From Aporrectodea caliginosa (lineage: Eukaryota; Annelida; Clitellata; Crassiclitellata; Lumbricidae), in contig JACEVL010000062.1 in assembly GCA_020284085.1 (NCBI GenBank), forward strand, positions 457,001-521,000: a stretch of 64,000 bases of DNA, given 5' to 3'. How positions within the stretch are numbered: position 1 is the stretch's first letter; each line of letters opens with the position of its first letter. The notes under the pieces are model-generated. The model ran no database searches and had not been told where the DNA came from. It saw only the letters and a program-made list of their open reading frames with translations. A program made the translations under genes and the position numbers. Below, in pieces: positions 12,404 through 38,514 of the stretch.

Positions 12404-13054
12404 AAGAAGTTCATTATCATTTTTTGATGAGTTAGCTGTTGTTTGGCTACTTTGAATGGGTTTCGAATCCAATTATGTTAACCCTTCATGGGAGGAAGTA
12501 TTTAACCAAGTTCGAATAAGACCTGCAATTTTTGTACGAATGTTTTCGTTGTGAACACAATCCCTCTCAATAAAAAAAACTCATATAAAGTTGGAAAAAT
12601 TCCACATTAGCCCGACTAGTATGAACACAAGAGGCCCGTGACAATGACTCAATTTTGGCGAATATTATTTTATACCATACTTTTTAAACTTTTGCGTTTA
12701 GTCGTGTTCGGATTACTATAACAAAGATGACTACGTTCTTATTCAGACCACAGCTCTGACCTTTAGCCTAATCAGGACCCTGCAGTGATCTCTATAAAAT
12801 TGTTATTGGGTTGCTAACAGGGACTGACAGTTTGGTTATCCCTCACTGGGGCAAAACACAGAAGACTACTGACGGCAGTTTAAAACTTTTGAAAAATTGT
12901 TGGTATATCTTTAAAAAAACTGTTTGGAATGTTTTATTCGAGTAAAATTTCTCAATAAAATTTCGCTTAGCTACAATTTTCGCGGAACCCCTGTGTTCAC
13001 CCCGCGGAACCCTTGGGTTCCGCGGAATCCACTTTGGAAAACGCTGATTTAGAT

Positions 13055-13535
13055 GATGCACTATTGATGATTCCCTGCAATATTTAACGTCATCATAATT
13101 TTCGCTTATACCAAAAGTTGATCGCTGTGTTGCCATGCTGGCTGCGGTGGAATTTTGTAGCTTTGGTGATTTTAATCTATTAAATGTATTTATATTTAAA
13201 TATTGTTTAAGGAGTTTTCTGAGTTTTGCGGTACTCCAGTTGTTTTCATGCTGGGCCATCAATAGAGAGGAAGGAGGTTAAATCGACAGCCAAGACATAA
13301 ATTTGATTCAAGATATCTTCCTGACTTGCGTCCCGTAGCCAACTCTGCTATAATTATATATAGCACACTGACCGCACACTGTCGATGGAAAGATCAGACG
13401 GCGAGGAAAAGGACTGACTTTCTTCGTCTTTGTAAGAAAGTCAACGATGATGTTAATGGCTACAAAGAATGACGATATTGTGGGCGACGACCAGAACAAT
13501 TATAAAGATTATGATCGTCTTGAGCGAGAAACGAG
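13055..13535. other. Non-coding stretch, nothing recognised
   Basis: No supported gene; the minus-strand frame 12843-13262 crosses the hAT boundary and has no domain. Confidence 0.4.
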
Positions 13536-13539
13536 AGCG

Positions 13540-13802
13540 AGAAACAGAGAGACACAGATAGACAGACAGAGGCAGAGACAGACAGAGTCAGATACCGAGA
13601 GACAGAGGGGGGAGAGAGATACAGAGAAAGGACACAGGGAGACACACAGGGCGACAGAGAGAGCGACAGAGACAGAGAGAATTAAAGAGAGGAGAGAGAC
13701 CGATAGAGAGAGACAGACAGACAGACAGAGAGACTGAGAGACAGAGAGACAGAGATACAGAGAGACAGATAGACAGATAGATAGACAGACGCACACGCAG
13801 AG

Positions 13803-13855
<53 letters not shown>
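13540..13855. repeat. Purine-rich GAGA/GACA simple sequence
   Basis: About 315 bases of AGAGAC, GACAGA and GATAGA units ending in a pure (GA) run. Arg/Glu/Thr-rich and Ser/Leu-rich frames here are compositional. Confidence 0.9.
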
Positions 13856-13856
<1 letters not shown>

Positions 13857-13920
13857 GATGATGACAGTCAACATACTGTAAGTGTCATTGAAGGGCAATT
13901 GCCCTTCTTGCTGTTCCTAA

Positions 13921-14383
13921 TTATATATTGGTGTACCTAAGTTTGGCCACATCTCTGCCTTTATGCGCGATGTCCTCCACTGGCTCCCGGTCCAGCAGCG
14001 CATCAATTATAGAGTCTCTTCTATTGTCTGGCAATGTGTTCTGGGTAGAGCACCTACCTATCTCCAGGAGCTCTTCACATTGACTTCGGTCTGCTCTGGT
14101 CGCCGATCTCTGCGCTCGGCTTCTAGAGGTGACTTTATGGTACCGCATGCTCGCTCTGCCACCAGACAGCGTCGGGCATTCTCGATAGTGGGTCCTTCTC
14201 TTTGGAATGGTCTCCCCTCTGATCTGCGTTCTCTTCCACGAGACTTCTCTTCTTCTTTTTATAAATTACTTAAGACCTTCCTTTTGACCGGGCCTGGGTC
14301 GGGAGCGCTTCTGAGTAGTAACCTTGAAGGGGCGCTATATAAATCTCATAGATAGATAGATAGATATATAGATAGATAGATTA
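13921..14383 (+). mobile_element. LINE 3' end (reverse transcriptase C-terminus, GATA tail)
   Basis: Open frame of about 130 codons with MRDVLHWLPVQQRINYR, APTYLQELF, then AFSIVGPSLWNGLPSDLR, the canonical C-terminal block of CR1/Jockey-type reverse transcriptases. It is followed by GGGGCGCTATATAAATCTC and a (GATA)n tail at about 14344-14383. It is 5'-truncated, as is usual for LINE copies. Confidence 0.9.
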
Positions 14384-14384
14384 C

Positions 14385-14795
14385 TAGATGTTTGCCCGTC
14401 CTAAGACGGTTAAAAACAATTTGAAAATGTCAAGAGATGCGTCTTCTCGTGCTATGATTGACATAAGTCTTCTCCCTCTCCCTCCCTACCTCCGTCCGTC
14501 CGCCCGTCCGTCCGTCCTCCTCTCCCTCCTCTCCCTCCCTCTCTCTCCCTCCCTCTCTCCCTCCCTCCCTCAACTTCTGTATTCGGTTATAGCGATGACG
14601 TGGAATGACGTACGCGTTACAGGCTTCAGATGCACAGATGGACGCACGCACGCAGAGAGATTTTTTTGCGTTTATATTGTTAATAGCCTACTATCATTGG
14701 TACTCGGCTTCGCCCGGGTTTTCTCCAAGCGTAATTTTGAACGGGGGCAGTAAATAAAGGCTACTTTCTTACTTATATTTACTTACTTAGGCTTA
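14385..14795. repeat. Unclassified repeat with pyrimidine-rich tract and TTAC tail
   Basis: A segment from CTAGATGTTTGCCCG to GGCTTCGCCCGGG, with a CCCTC/CCGTC tract at about 14475-14570. A retroposon-like AATAAAGGCTAC and TTAC tail follow near 14754-14790. No coding capacity was recognised. Confidence 0.45.
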
Positions 14796-15047
14796 CTGTT
14801 ATATATGCTGATAGGCTTCAAATATATAAAAATGTCCATATATCTTAATGGAAACGATATCTGGAGGTGAAAATAATTGCTTTGCCCGTGTATTTCAATT
14901 TGAGTACCTGTGACTTAGCGGCTGCGCCGTTTAGCATTTGAATTTAATGTGCTATTACTAAGCGGCTTCGCATTGGACCTTTAATGTCCGTTTACTGTGC
15001 GTCTGCGCCACCTATCGAACGCTCTTCCGTGTAGCTCTAGCGTAATC

Positions 15048-15529
15048 GGTGTCACGACAACTCGTCGAACGACATTTCGTCTACGACACTTCGTCGAGCG
15101 ACAATTCGTCGAACGACATTTCGTCTACTAAGTTATTTTATATTGTCACTTTAAAATGGAAGCTGGATTGATGAAAACACTGTTTCCCGAAATGGAAGTG
15201 GGATTAATGAAAACATTCCAGTGTTGAAATAGAAGCTGAATTGATCAAAATAATTTTTCACGTAAAATAAGCTGGAAATCAACCTGGATGCATGGATGAA
15301 AATAGGTTTCCATTCAACAGAAGCTGGATTGATGAAAATAATCTTGTCAGTAATTAGAAGCTGGATTCCTGAGAATATATAGCACGTTTTAGCGAAACTA
15401 TAAGAAAGCGGCCTCTGTTGATTAGCCGTAATGGATACAGATACACTAGTAGACGAAATGTCGTTATACGAATTGTCGTAGACGAAGTGTCGTTATACGA
15501 AATGTCGTTCGACGAGTTGTCGCGGAACC
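15048..15529. mobile_element. 482-bp element, 9-bp TSD, CGACA/TTCGTC inverted repeats, minisatellite core
   Basis: Flanked by a perfect 9-bp duplication AGCGTAATC (15039-15047 and 15530-15538). The terminal inverted repeats are long. They start GGTGTCACGACAACTCGTCG on the left and, reversed, GGTTCCGCGACAACTCGTCG on the right, and are built of repeated CGACANTTCGTC units. The core is a minisatellite of AGAAGCTGGATTGATGAAAA units. The 9-bp duplication and GG ends suit a Mutator- or Merlin-like element. The copy at 27185-27668 has the same core and size. Confidence 0.85.
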
Positions 15530-15539
15530 AGCGTAATCT

Positions 15540-16925
15540 ATCCATGCCGCTTGATGGGTTGGAAAGTCAAAAGAATTTCAATATAATTATCGGAATTGAA
15601 AGTAAACTGTGAGCTGAAAATAGCTGGGTTGAGATAGAAATTCGGATCACAACGTTCGTTAAAAATTTCGTATCGCTAAAGTGTTGTATTGGCGAGTTTT
15701 TAGTTACATTGACCTAGAAAATCGCCCGTGTTGACTTCTGATTTGAAAATAATGGGCCTCGACATTGGCTGATAGAATACGGCAAGCGTACTGTTTCAGG
15801 GCGTCGTCGTAGTTATATGACGAATGCACCTGATTTGCATATTTAGCTCGCGTGACGTAAGACAAATGGCCGCAGATTTTACCTCGTTGAATGTGACCAT
15901 TTCGAAACTTAAAATGTCCAAAAATCGGAATTTAAAGTTAATTGTGAGTTGAAAACAGTACCGTTGATCTACAAATTCTTATAAGAAGGTTTTGTAAAAA
16001 TATTTCCCATCGCTAGAGCGTTCCGTTCGCGAGCCTTTAGCTGGACAAACAGAAGGACAAACTATGAGACTTATTGTATTGATTGGTCTCAATCCTGATT
16101 TTCTTCGTAAGATCGTGAGCGTTTCTGATGAGTCTACAAATATATGATTACAATGATATCTTGCAGTTGATGAGTATCAATCGACACAACAAATATTGTT
16201 AATTGTAGATTGTATCTCCAAAACGAAAACGACGAACCGTTGTTGGTTGGCTGCGACATTATTTCTGGCAAGGTAATGCACGAAATTCTCATTCCAGTTA
16301 AACTATTCTCCTAAAACTCATTGTGAAACTCTGTGTATTTGTATGTCGGTGTCCCACAGAAAAATTATTGATCTTTGCAGACGAGTAGCCAGGTCTTTAC
16401 ATATCGCTTTAAGTGGGCAGCCTGTCAATGAAAACATGGATGCAGACACATATTTCGGAGTTTTAGTCATAGCTGTGACCGAGGTGGATAAAATTGGACT
16501 CCTTTAAGCTTTATGCAGTTAGCTTTCGAAATCCCAGTAAGAAGCGAATTGAAGTGGTCAAGACTGCTGGAGGCCAGAGCATGTGCCAAACCCTTAAGGT
16601 GTCTCAAATGTGGTAGTTGGCTCACTTCCAAACTGAAGTAATTTGCTAACTGATTGACAAGTTAGAGAAACTACGATGGCCCAATTGTGGGCCGAGACAC
16701 GTCATAGGCCCAGAAGTTGCGTTGTAAGCTTAATTATGACAGGACTGCCTGGGGACAGAATTCAATTAATGGACTTTGTTCATTTACTGTGGACTTCCAA
16801 AAAGGAGATAGTTACTGTGTAGGTACCTTAGTATTAATATACAATATACATTGCTATTACTATACATTATTAATACGTCTGTGTGTTATTTTACATTATA
16901 TTTCGATGTCCCATTGTGCTTTTGA
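15540..16925. other. Non-coding repeat-like sequence
   Basis: Contains two diverged tandem blocks sharing ATTTCGTATCGCTAAAG and ATTTCCCATCGCTAGAG motifs about 340 bp apart. No exon or domain was recognised. The missing 5' exons of the downstream TauE gene might lie here but could not be seen. Confidence 0.4.
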
Positions 16926-16965
16926 TAATGGAGTAATAAAGGGTATTACTTACTTACTTGTTTAA
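16925..16965 (+). mobile_element. Retroposon tail with (TTAC)n
   Basis: GAGTAATAAAGGGTATTAC followed by TTAC repeats, matching the tail type at 8606, 27835 and 56830. Confidence 0.5.
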
Positions 16966-17239
16966 GTCCTACACCTACTATTGCGCAGCGCCATCGATTG
17001 ATGCTTGCCCATTGGATAGTGGCGATTTAAAAATTATAACAATAGTAATAATGATCTCAAATTTGTGCCGACACTCGAATTAACAGCTCACATTAACTTG
17101 CTATTAAAAAAACTGAATGCTTTTAAATTAGTTGTCGGGTTCAACCCTAGCTCTTCTTTTAACCCTTCGGCTAAGTAATTGAAAAATGCTGGCGTCAGAA
17201 AACTAAGATATCTTATGGATTGTCAGTTGTTTCATGTGC

Positions 17240-17501
17240 GGGGAGGGGACTGCATACTCTTGCGCAAAATTTTCACGGACCCAGTTCGATTCCCGTGAGG
17301 CCTCTGGATCTAGCTCATTTCTTCATTCCCTAGGTGGCATCAAAGTACAATGAGCTTGAGCCTTGCATGGCTGCAACTTTATTGATATAAAAATATTATG
17401 TCTTCTGTAATTTGTGTTCTTGTGAATTGTTTAATCGTCATAACATGTAGACTACATGTACAGCGCAGTGCGTTTGTCAGGCGCAACATTTAAAGAATAA
17501 A

Positions 17502-17571
<70 letters not shown>

Positions 17572-17572
17572 A
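17240..17572 (+). mobile_element. tRNA-derived SINE with (ATT)n tail
   Basis: A B-box-like AGTTCGATTCCCGTG near 17285, a body containing GTACAGCGCAGTGCG, then AAAGAATAA and about 60 bases of ATT. The GTACAG-GTGCGTTTG motif is shared with the retroposon tail at 8570. The A box is poorly preserved. Confidence 0.5.
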
Positions 17573-17676
17573 CAACGTTAACCTGCGTTCATGTACTTTA
17601 GTAATCTATAACATTTTTTTACAGCTACAACACTGAAGATACTTTGAACTTAGATAATTATAACTTGACTTTGTAG

Positions 17677-17910
17677 GGCAAGAGTTACGAGAGTCGCAGG
17701 TCGAGGCCCTCCGACTTCTAGATAACCAGGACGACCTGCCATGGCCGAAGCGATTCCTCTTGAAGCATCGTCGGTTGATTGGCTTCGCGATTCCAGCCGT
17801 GTTTTTCCACTTCTTCTGGTGGTCGGCGATGATCAAGTACAACGCCTGGCATCTCTTCCAAGAGAAGTACTTCATGAGTCTCACAATGATCATCGGTTCC
17901 ATGATCGCTG
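17677..17910 (+). CDS. TauE/SafE gene, internal exon
   Basis: Acceptor TTTGTAG before 17677, donor G/GTTGGT after 17910, phase 1 on both sides. Translates as QELRESQVEALRLL, then DNQDDLPWPKRFLLKHRRL, followed by a membrane segment. The GTTGGT donor is weak, but the join to the next exon restores the conserved Gly-rich motif. Confidence 0.8.
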
Positions 17911-20563
17911 GTTGGTTTGTGAATATGACGTAAATTGTTTTTCCTTTTGAACGCACTATTATTGACAAAGAAATACCGTGCCTTATCACTGTTTTGACTG
18001 CCAGGAAAACATTTCGAAGGGGGTTTTAAGTTTTCGGGGGTTCTATTGGAGATGGTCGTATTTTTCTAAATTTTAGTGTTTAATAACAGTAATTATTTTA
18101 GTTAGGGGGCTGAATCCTTAAAACCAGCTGGTTTTACGGATTCAACCCCTGAAATAAAGGCCATACAGGCAGTTACGTGGAAGATCCTCCCTCTATATCT
18201 GGTATCCTTTAACCCCGTATACACCTTTCAACAGCACGTAAAATATTTTCTTTATCGTCGTGGCTTTGCTGAATGCGAATCCTACAATTATAGCGCTGCA
18301 TAAATGCTGAGAATGAATGATTGAATTAAGAAAAGTAGTTTTGCAATGACATAAATATTACATCTAGGTCTAATAGGCTATAAATCTATGAAGAAGATGA
18401 AAAAATGAGAAAAGTACAACGATAACTGCTTTAGTAACCCAAGTTTCATTATGGAAAGGTTTATTATATCGAAAGAATTTTGTGAAGATACATTAGCACG
18501 ACAAGGGTATTTGAATTATTAATAATCCTTTTAGGCGTACAGATTTATTTTTATGCATTTGAGGTTTAAAAGGCTTATACAGCTACAATAAGGATAGCAC
18601 GCTTGGAATTGATAGGTTCTGCATTTTATATAAAGAAGAATCAGTTCTATGATCAGTCAGCTTCAATTCAATTCAAGTTCAATTTTATTGTTCCCAGGAA
18701 ATAAACATAAAGCAACAGTAAAACAAATTTCACACCCATAGTGTAGATTATTAAAGAAGTTTACCTATGAAGAGATGGTATGAGGGAGCAAAGGGCACAC
18801 CCGAAGGGACAAGTCCCGCTGAATAGGGGCCTAATTGCATTGAATGTACAGCAAAACTTGCAAGTTGTTTTCGATAACTAAATGGACTGTAGGGGAATTC
18901 CATCCCTACTCAACTAAATCAGGAAAAGGAAACAGAAACAGAAAGAACCAAAAATCAACTACTAACAAAACTGAGCACTGTTATAACAACATAAAAACAA
19001 CGAGGCACTGCCAAGACAGAGAACAATTAGTACAACAAGCATTAACGCCTAATAATTGTAGCAGGCAGTACACTTTAAATTGAATGACCGGCAGTCAATA
19101 CTGCAATACAATACAATGAAATGCAGAACAAAGAACTGCATAATAATATTCATTGCGTGCGTACGGATCAAGGAAGGTTATTCCAAACGAGAGGCCCTTG
19201 GTATTTGATTGAAAACTTGTGAGTTGGTTCTTGCAAAAATGCATGAATATTCTCTATTGCTTCTAGTATCATTGATAGGCATAAATGGGCTGAAGTAGGA
19301 AAGAAAAGCGGGAGGGACGAGATTTCTGCCATACTGGTACATAAACACACCAGTTTGAATGAACTTAATTTGAGAAATATTTAAAAGATTAAATTTCATA
19401 TACAGAGGTTTGGTATGGGAATTAACAGCAGATTTTGTGATTAGTCTTATGGCCTTTTTGCAGGTTTAAATAGATGACAATAATATGTTTGTGACATTTG
19501 GGCGTCGCGAACATAGACAAAAGCAACTTTCTGCAAACACTAATGAATGTATCCGGTGTTTCATTGTTTAGGGATGACAAGCGAGGGTGGAGGAGCTGTG
19601 GCTTTTCCAGTCATGACGTTGGCCTTCCACATCGCTCCAGTGACGGCACGTGACTTCTCCATTCTCATCCAGTCTTGTGGAATGTCCGCAGCCTCGTTTA
19701 CCATATTCTTCATGAAGGTCCAGTGCGAATGGAGAGCCCTCGGACTGAGCGCTGCAGGTGGGGTCATTGGACTCATCGTTGGCCTCGAAGTCTTTGACCA
19801 CAGGTTTACACCAGTCGAGAAGAAGATGGGCTTCGTCAGCATCTGGTTCTCCTTCGCATCAGTTCTCCTCTTCCTCATCATATTCCGCAAGGGGAAGATC
19901 CACAACCGCATCCAGCGACTTGACCTGATGAAGTCGGCCATATTGGTGATCGTCGGCTTCATTGGCGGGGTCTTTACGGCACTCGTTGGCAACGGCCTTG
20001 ACATCTGCACGTTCAGCATCCTGACGCTTCTGTTCAGAGTGAGCGAGAAAGTGGCGACACCTACGTCGGTTATTCTCATGGCCAGCAACAGCATCGTGGC
20101 CGTCATCTGGAGGGGTATCTTGATGCAGGAAATATCGATGGAAACCTGGGAGTTTCTGGCTGTCTGTATGCCTGTGGTCGTCATCGGAGCCCCGTTTGGG
20201 TCCGTCCTCGGCAGTCATTTCCATCGAAATGTACTAGCTATGTTGGTCATCGTGCTGGACACAGTTGCCCTGATAACCGCCTACATTGTCATTCCACAGA
20301 CTCTGGCGACTGGTCTGTTGTCGGTGGGAATGATCCTTGGTGGAATCGTCCTCTTCTCCATCGTTGCCTACGTCGGTCAGATCCTCAACAGGAACACAGA
20401 AAGCGATTACGTCAATGGTGACGTCGAAATTAACAATATACACGACGTCGTCATTCTTGAGAAAGTAGCCGAAGCAATGGCAGATGGTTCCATTACCGTA
20501 ATTCCTGAGGCAGTAGCAGAAGCAATATTAGATGGTTCTATTACCAAAGTCTCAGATTTTTAA
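17677..20563 (+). CDS. TauE/SafE-family membrane transporter, 3' part of gene (two exons, 5' end not found)
   Basis: Two exons joined in frame by a phase-1 intron (17677-17910 and 19572-20563) give about 407 residues of a polytopic membrane protein. The first exon encodes PWPKRFLLKHRRLIGFA, a membrane segment rich in Phe/Trp, and ends in SMIAG. The second continues GMTSEGGGAVAFPVMTL, the glycine-rich first TauE/SafE repeat motif. It then has several hydrophobic segments and a second repeat around GGVFTALVGNGLD. The TauE/SafE family includes bacterial sulfite/sulfonate exporters, and animal homologues exist; the substrate of this one is unknown. The C-terminal tail carries a duplicated VAEAM/I-DGSIT motif. 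The start codon and at least one upstream exon are missing. AATAAA overlaps the stop region (20563-20568). Confidence 0.85.
17990..18170. repeat. Repeat shared with 25515-25690
   Basis: Shares TTAAGTTTTCGGGG, a GGxTGTCGTATTTT-like stretch, and an AACAGTAAT-TTATTT block followed by GGGGG-TGAA-CC-TAAAACC with the segment in intron 1 of gene A. It is probably a short non-autonomous DNA element; its ends were not fixed. Confidence 0.5.
18660..19420 (-). mobile_element. LINE 3' end in the TauE intron
   Basis: The minus strand at about 19410-19168 encodes TGVFMYQYGRNLVPPAFLSY, HTR-like NDTRSNREYS and GPLVWNNLP. This is a conserved C-terminal block of a non-LTR reverse transcriptase. A 3' UTR on the minus strand ends near TTTATTGTTCCCAGG (plus orientation, about 18680). 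The copy is frameshifted. Confidence 0.75.
19572..20563 (+). CDS. TauE/SafE gene, terminal exon
   Basis: Acceptor TTGTTTAG before 19572. It runs open for 329 codons to TAA at 20561-20563 and encodes most of the transmembrane segments. Codons are GC-richer than the surrounding DNA, as expected for real coding sequence. The minus-strand open frames overlapping it are shadows. Confidence 0.88.
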
Positions 20564-20837
20564 ATAAAGTGGCATCTTGGCTTAAACTCTCGAGTCTCAA
20601 TGTTAAGTGTTCAGCTGCACAGAACTCACTGCAAGCAATCACGTGTCTAAAGTATAACTTAATCTAAGCAGATAGTTTTCGTTTAAATTTATAATTTTGT
20701 AACGAATTATAAAGTCTCTGACGATAAAATGAACGTCTTGTTTTTTGTTTCTCTGTGTCTATTTTTATGTCTTTCTAAACCTCTGTTTCTGTCTCAGCTC
20801 TTCATCTCGAATTGTAGTTCTAGTGAATGAGTCAGTG

Positions 20838-20930
20838 CTACACGGTAGCCAAATAGGTAGAGCGCACAGCTTGTTATGCGGAGCGTACGGGTTCGAGCCT
20901 ATACTAACACAGGTGGTCATTGCATGATAA
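20838..20930 (+). mobile_element. tRNA-like SINE head
   Basis: A-box-like TAGCCAAATAGGTAGAGCGC and B box GGTTCGAGCC are spaced as in a tRNA promoter. The acceptor ends do not pair, so this is a SINE remnant and not a tRNA gene. Confidence 0.55.
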
Positions 20931-21094
20931 TAAATAATAATATATATTTTTATTAATTCAAACTGACAATTACGCAGGATGATTACAAATCAGTATGAAC
21001 GGATGATCACAAGTTATTACAGGAGTCGAATTTAACTTTAGCAGCCATGCAAGGCGTCCATCACGTTATACATCTCATTTTACCAACGCGCCAT

Positions 21095-21330
21095 CTCGCG
21101 AATGATAGGCCGAGTGGACCTTTGGGAGGGTGCGGGAAGCGATCCCGCTATCTACTGCTCTTCACGTCAGTGACGTTACCACCACACTATGAATCCCCCT
21201 CCCCTAAGGAGGATCTTGAGCAAGTCCTTCACGCACAATTGCTCAGCGCCTTTAATGTTCTATCGTGGGGCAATATCAAGTACAGTGTATTGCGACTTAG
21301 AAATAAGTATGTACGTGAGTAAGCAAACAA
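21095..21330 (+). mobile_element. tRNA-like SINE remnant
   Basis: TAGGCCGAGTGG (A-box-like) and GGGAAGCGATCCCGC (B-box-like) lead into a body with GAGCAAGTCCTTCACGCACA. That last motif recurs as GGGCAAGTCCTTCACTCGCA near 30028. It is degraded. Confidence 0.5.
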
Positions 21331-21339
21331 CTCAATCAT

Positions 21340-22318
<979 letters not shown>

Positions 22319-22818
22319 TTTGTACAACATCCGATTCGTAATGACATCTTGCATACATAAATACATACATTTAGACTTAGTACGACATTATTTTGTACTG
22401 ACCTCTTAAATATAAGCGTTAAGAAATGCACGGTGAAGCCCAGAAAGGACTAACTACCTAAAAGAGGTCAGACACGAAGTATAAGTTCTAACTTCATGAA
22501 TTTACGAAAAGGAATTCCAAACAGAGGCCTAACCAATGTCAATGAGCATTTGCATCGGGAAGCGCGCACACGAGAAGTTTCAAGATGCAATGGGTAACAT
22601 CCTATGTACACAATGTGACACAGCAATGGCTTAAAACCGTAGGATGGTGCGGGGTAATCTGTAGATTAATACGTCTGTGCATTTCTGCATAAATCAGACA
22701 GGTACGTACTCGATGAAAGGAAACAGCTTAACCTTTGCAATTGTCAGAACTTTAGTATCACACATACAATAAAAAATCCAATCATTGTAGCCGATACCAT
22801 TGTTGAAGGAAACCAACG

Positions 22819-22860
22819 ATCTCTGTGTTATTTAACTGATCTCTGTGTTATTTAACTGAT
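22819..22860. repeat. 20-bp exact tandem duplication upstream of gene A
   Basis: CTCTGTGTTATTTAACTGAT occurs twice in a row (22821-22840 and 22841-22860), about 60 bp before the gene A start codon. It may lie in the 5' UTR or core promoter. Confidence 0.9.
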
Positions 22861-22920
22861 TCGGTTAAACAACTTTAAAGTTCTTAATTTAAGGATCGTG
22901 TTGTAGAGGCAGAGTTCAAA

Positions 22921-37077
<14,157 letters not shown>

Positions 37078-38412
37078 TACGATTATTTTGATCGATAATT
37101 TCTAACGCTTTGAAGTTTGTTCTTACTCGGCTTGTACGTCGTTTCTGCTGTGGATTTTAAACTTTCGGACTGTGTTTGCCTCTCGTGTTATATTGATCGA
37201 TGTGACTACACGAGGAGGGATTAGCTTCCTAATGCTCTGTCAATTCTCGGAACTACGTAGCCACATCGTCTGCAGTTGGGTCATTTTCGTCTCGGCGGAG
37301 AAGCGATCTGTGTCTTTGGAGTAAACTTTATCGTTTCTCCCTCTTGACACTTCGACCTACCGACGGGGCTTTCTGGATAATATACATGTCTCAGCTATGT
37401 GTAACCTCTCATGCGCAGAATCTGTGAGTGCCCATACCTACAACCCATGGTGAATTAATTGTACCTGTAATCTGAAATTTATAAAGCTCCACTTTAAAAA
37501 AACTCACTGGTGCTTCCCACTCAATCCAGTGAATTCACTGCCAAATAATACTAATACAGACGTCGTGCGCCTGTGAGACTGCTTAAGAGATTACAATTTC
37601 TGTGGACCTAAGCCTATATGGAGAATCTATAATTATATAACGGATAATCGCTATATTATGCTATTCGAAAAACACATAAATTGTGTGAAACACTTTACAT
37701 GTGATCGATTATTGCAACTGAAAACACATTTTGAGTTACGGTCACCTCCTTTTGGTGGTGGGTCTCATACTTCAGGTGGCGGGTCACAAATCCTGGGCGC
37801 AAGAGTTCAGACCCATCGGGATCCGGCTGAATTTAACCGCTGCTATATTTATTGTTGCCCGTTTGAATGCAACGCCGTTTAAGGTTCCCGTGTACGGACC
37901 GTGGGAGCCCAAGTGATGTGGTACGTCGTAACTGACCCTTGATTATTTCACCGTATAGAAGTCCTTCACAGTTGAAATAGAACGCAACGTTCGGATATCT
38001 TTAGAGCTGGCGTATCGCCCAGGACAGGGATTTGTTTGGTCGCAGTGAGCGAGTTTTAAAAGCGTCTTAGTATTAACAAGTTTTTGCATTTGTTGCCTTT
38101 GGTGTTAGTCTACGTTTTATCTCGTTTTTCTTTCCATCTCCATTATTTGCTCAGCCTTCCACCCGTACCTAATTAAGGCCATTTTAGTCGCTCTGGGTCT
38201 AGCTTCTTAATGATAATCAACGTATGTATTTATCTGGCGTTGAAAATGACTGAAGTATACTAGAGATTTGTTGTGTAGATTTTTTGGGTAGAAGGTTTTG
38301 ACATTGACCTAATACTATAACAGAACTCAGATACTTGGCCTCGTCTTTCTTTCCGTCTCTATTATTTGCAGCATTCCCTCAGTAGGCTACATAATAATTG
38401 CAAGGTAGACGG
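37078..38412. other. Intergenic, gene A 3' flank
   Basis: No convincing polyadenylation signal was identified and no protein homology was seen. Open frames 37658-37882 and 37731-37916 have no domain. Confidence 0.4.
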
Positions 38413-38510
38413 GCATAATCCCTCTGACATAATCCACCCGGACATAATCCCTGGACATAATCCCCGGACATCATCCTCGGACATAATCCACAGACTAGGA
38501 CATGATCCCA
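38413..38510. repeat. GGACATAATCC minisatellite
   Basis: About seven units of (C/G)GACATAATCC(C) with a period of 11-16 bases; a compact, degenerate tandem array. Confidence 0.8.
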
Positions 38511-38514
38511 CACG

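Larger units (their letters stand above)
11821..13046. mobile_element. hAT-superfamily non-autonomous element
   Basis: Terminal inverted repeats read CAGCGTTTCCCAAACTTT at the left and, reversed, CAGCGTTTTCCAAAGTGG at the right. They are flanked by a perfect 8-bp target duplication ATTTAGAT (11813-11820 and 13047-13054), the hAT hallmark. The subterminal regions repeat GGAACCC/CGCGGAACCC motifs. No intact transposase is present in its 1226 bp. It contains two perfect palindromes, listed separately. Confidence 0.9.

Noticed and set aside
13447..13898. Arg/Glu/Thr-rich and Ser/Leu-rich open frames
   Set aside because: Compositional frames over GA/GACA simple sequence.
19561..20184. 207-codon minus-strand open frame antisense to the TauE exon
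   Set aside because: Shadow of the conserved plus-strand frame; no independent domain.
20838..20910. Possible tRNA gene
   Set aside because: A and B boxes are present but acceptor ends and anticodon stem do not pair; reads as a SINE head.
38413..38510. Possible CRISPR-like array
   Set aside because: Units are short and directly adjacent with no unique spacers, in a eukaryotic genome; it is a minisatellite.
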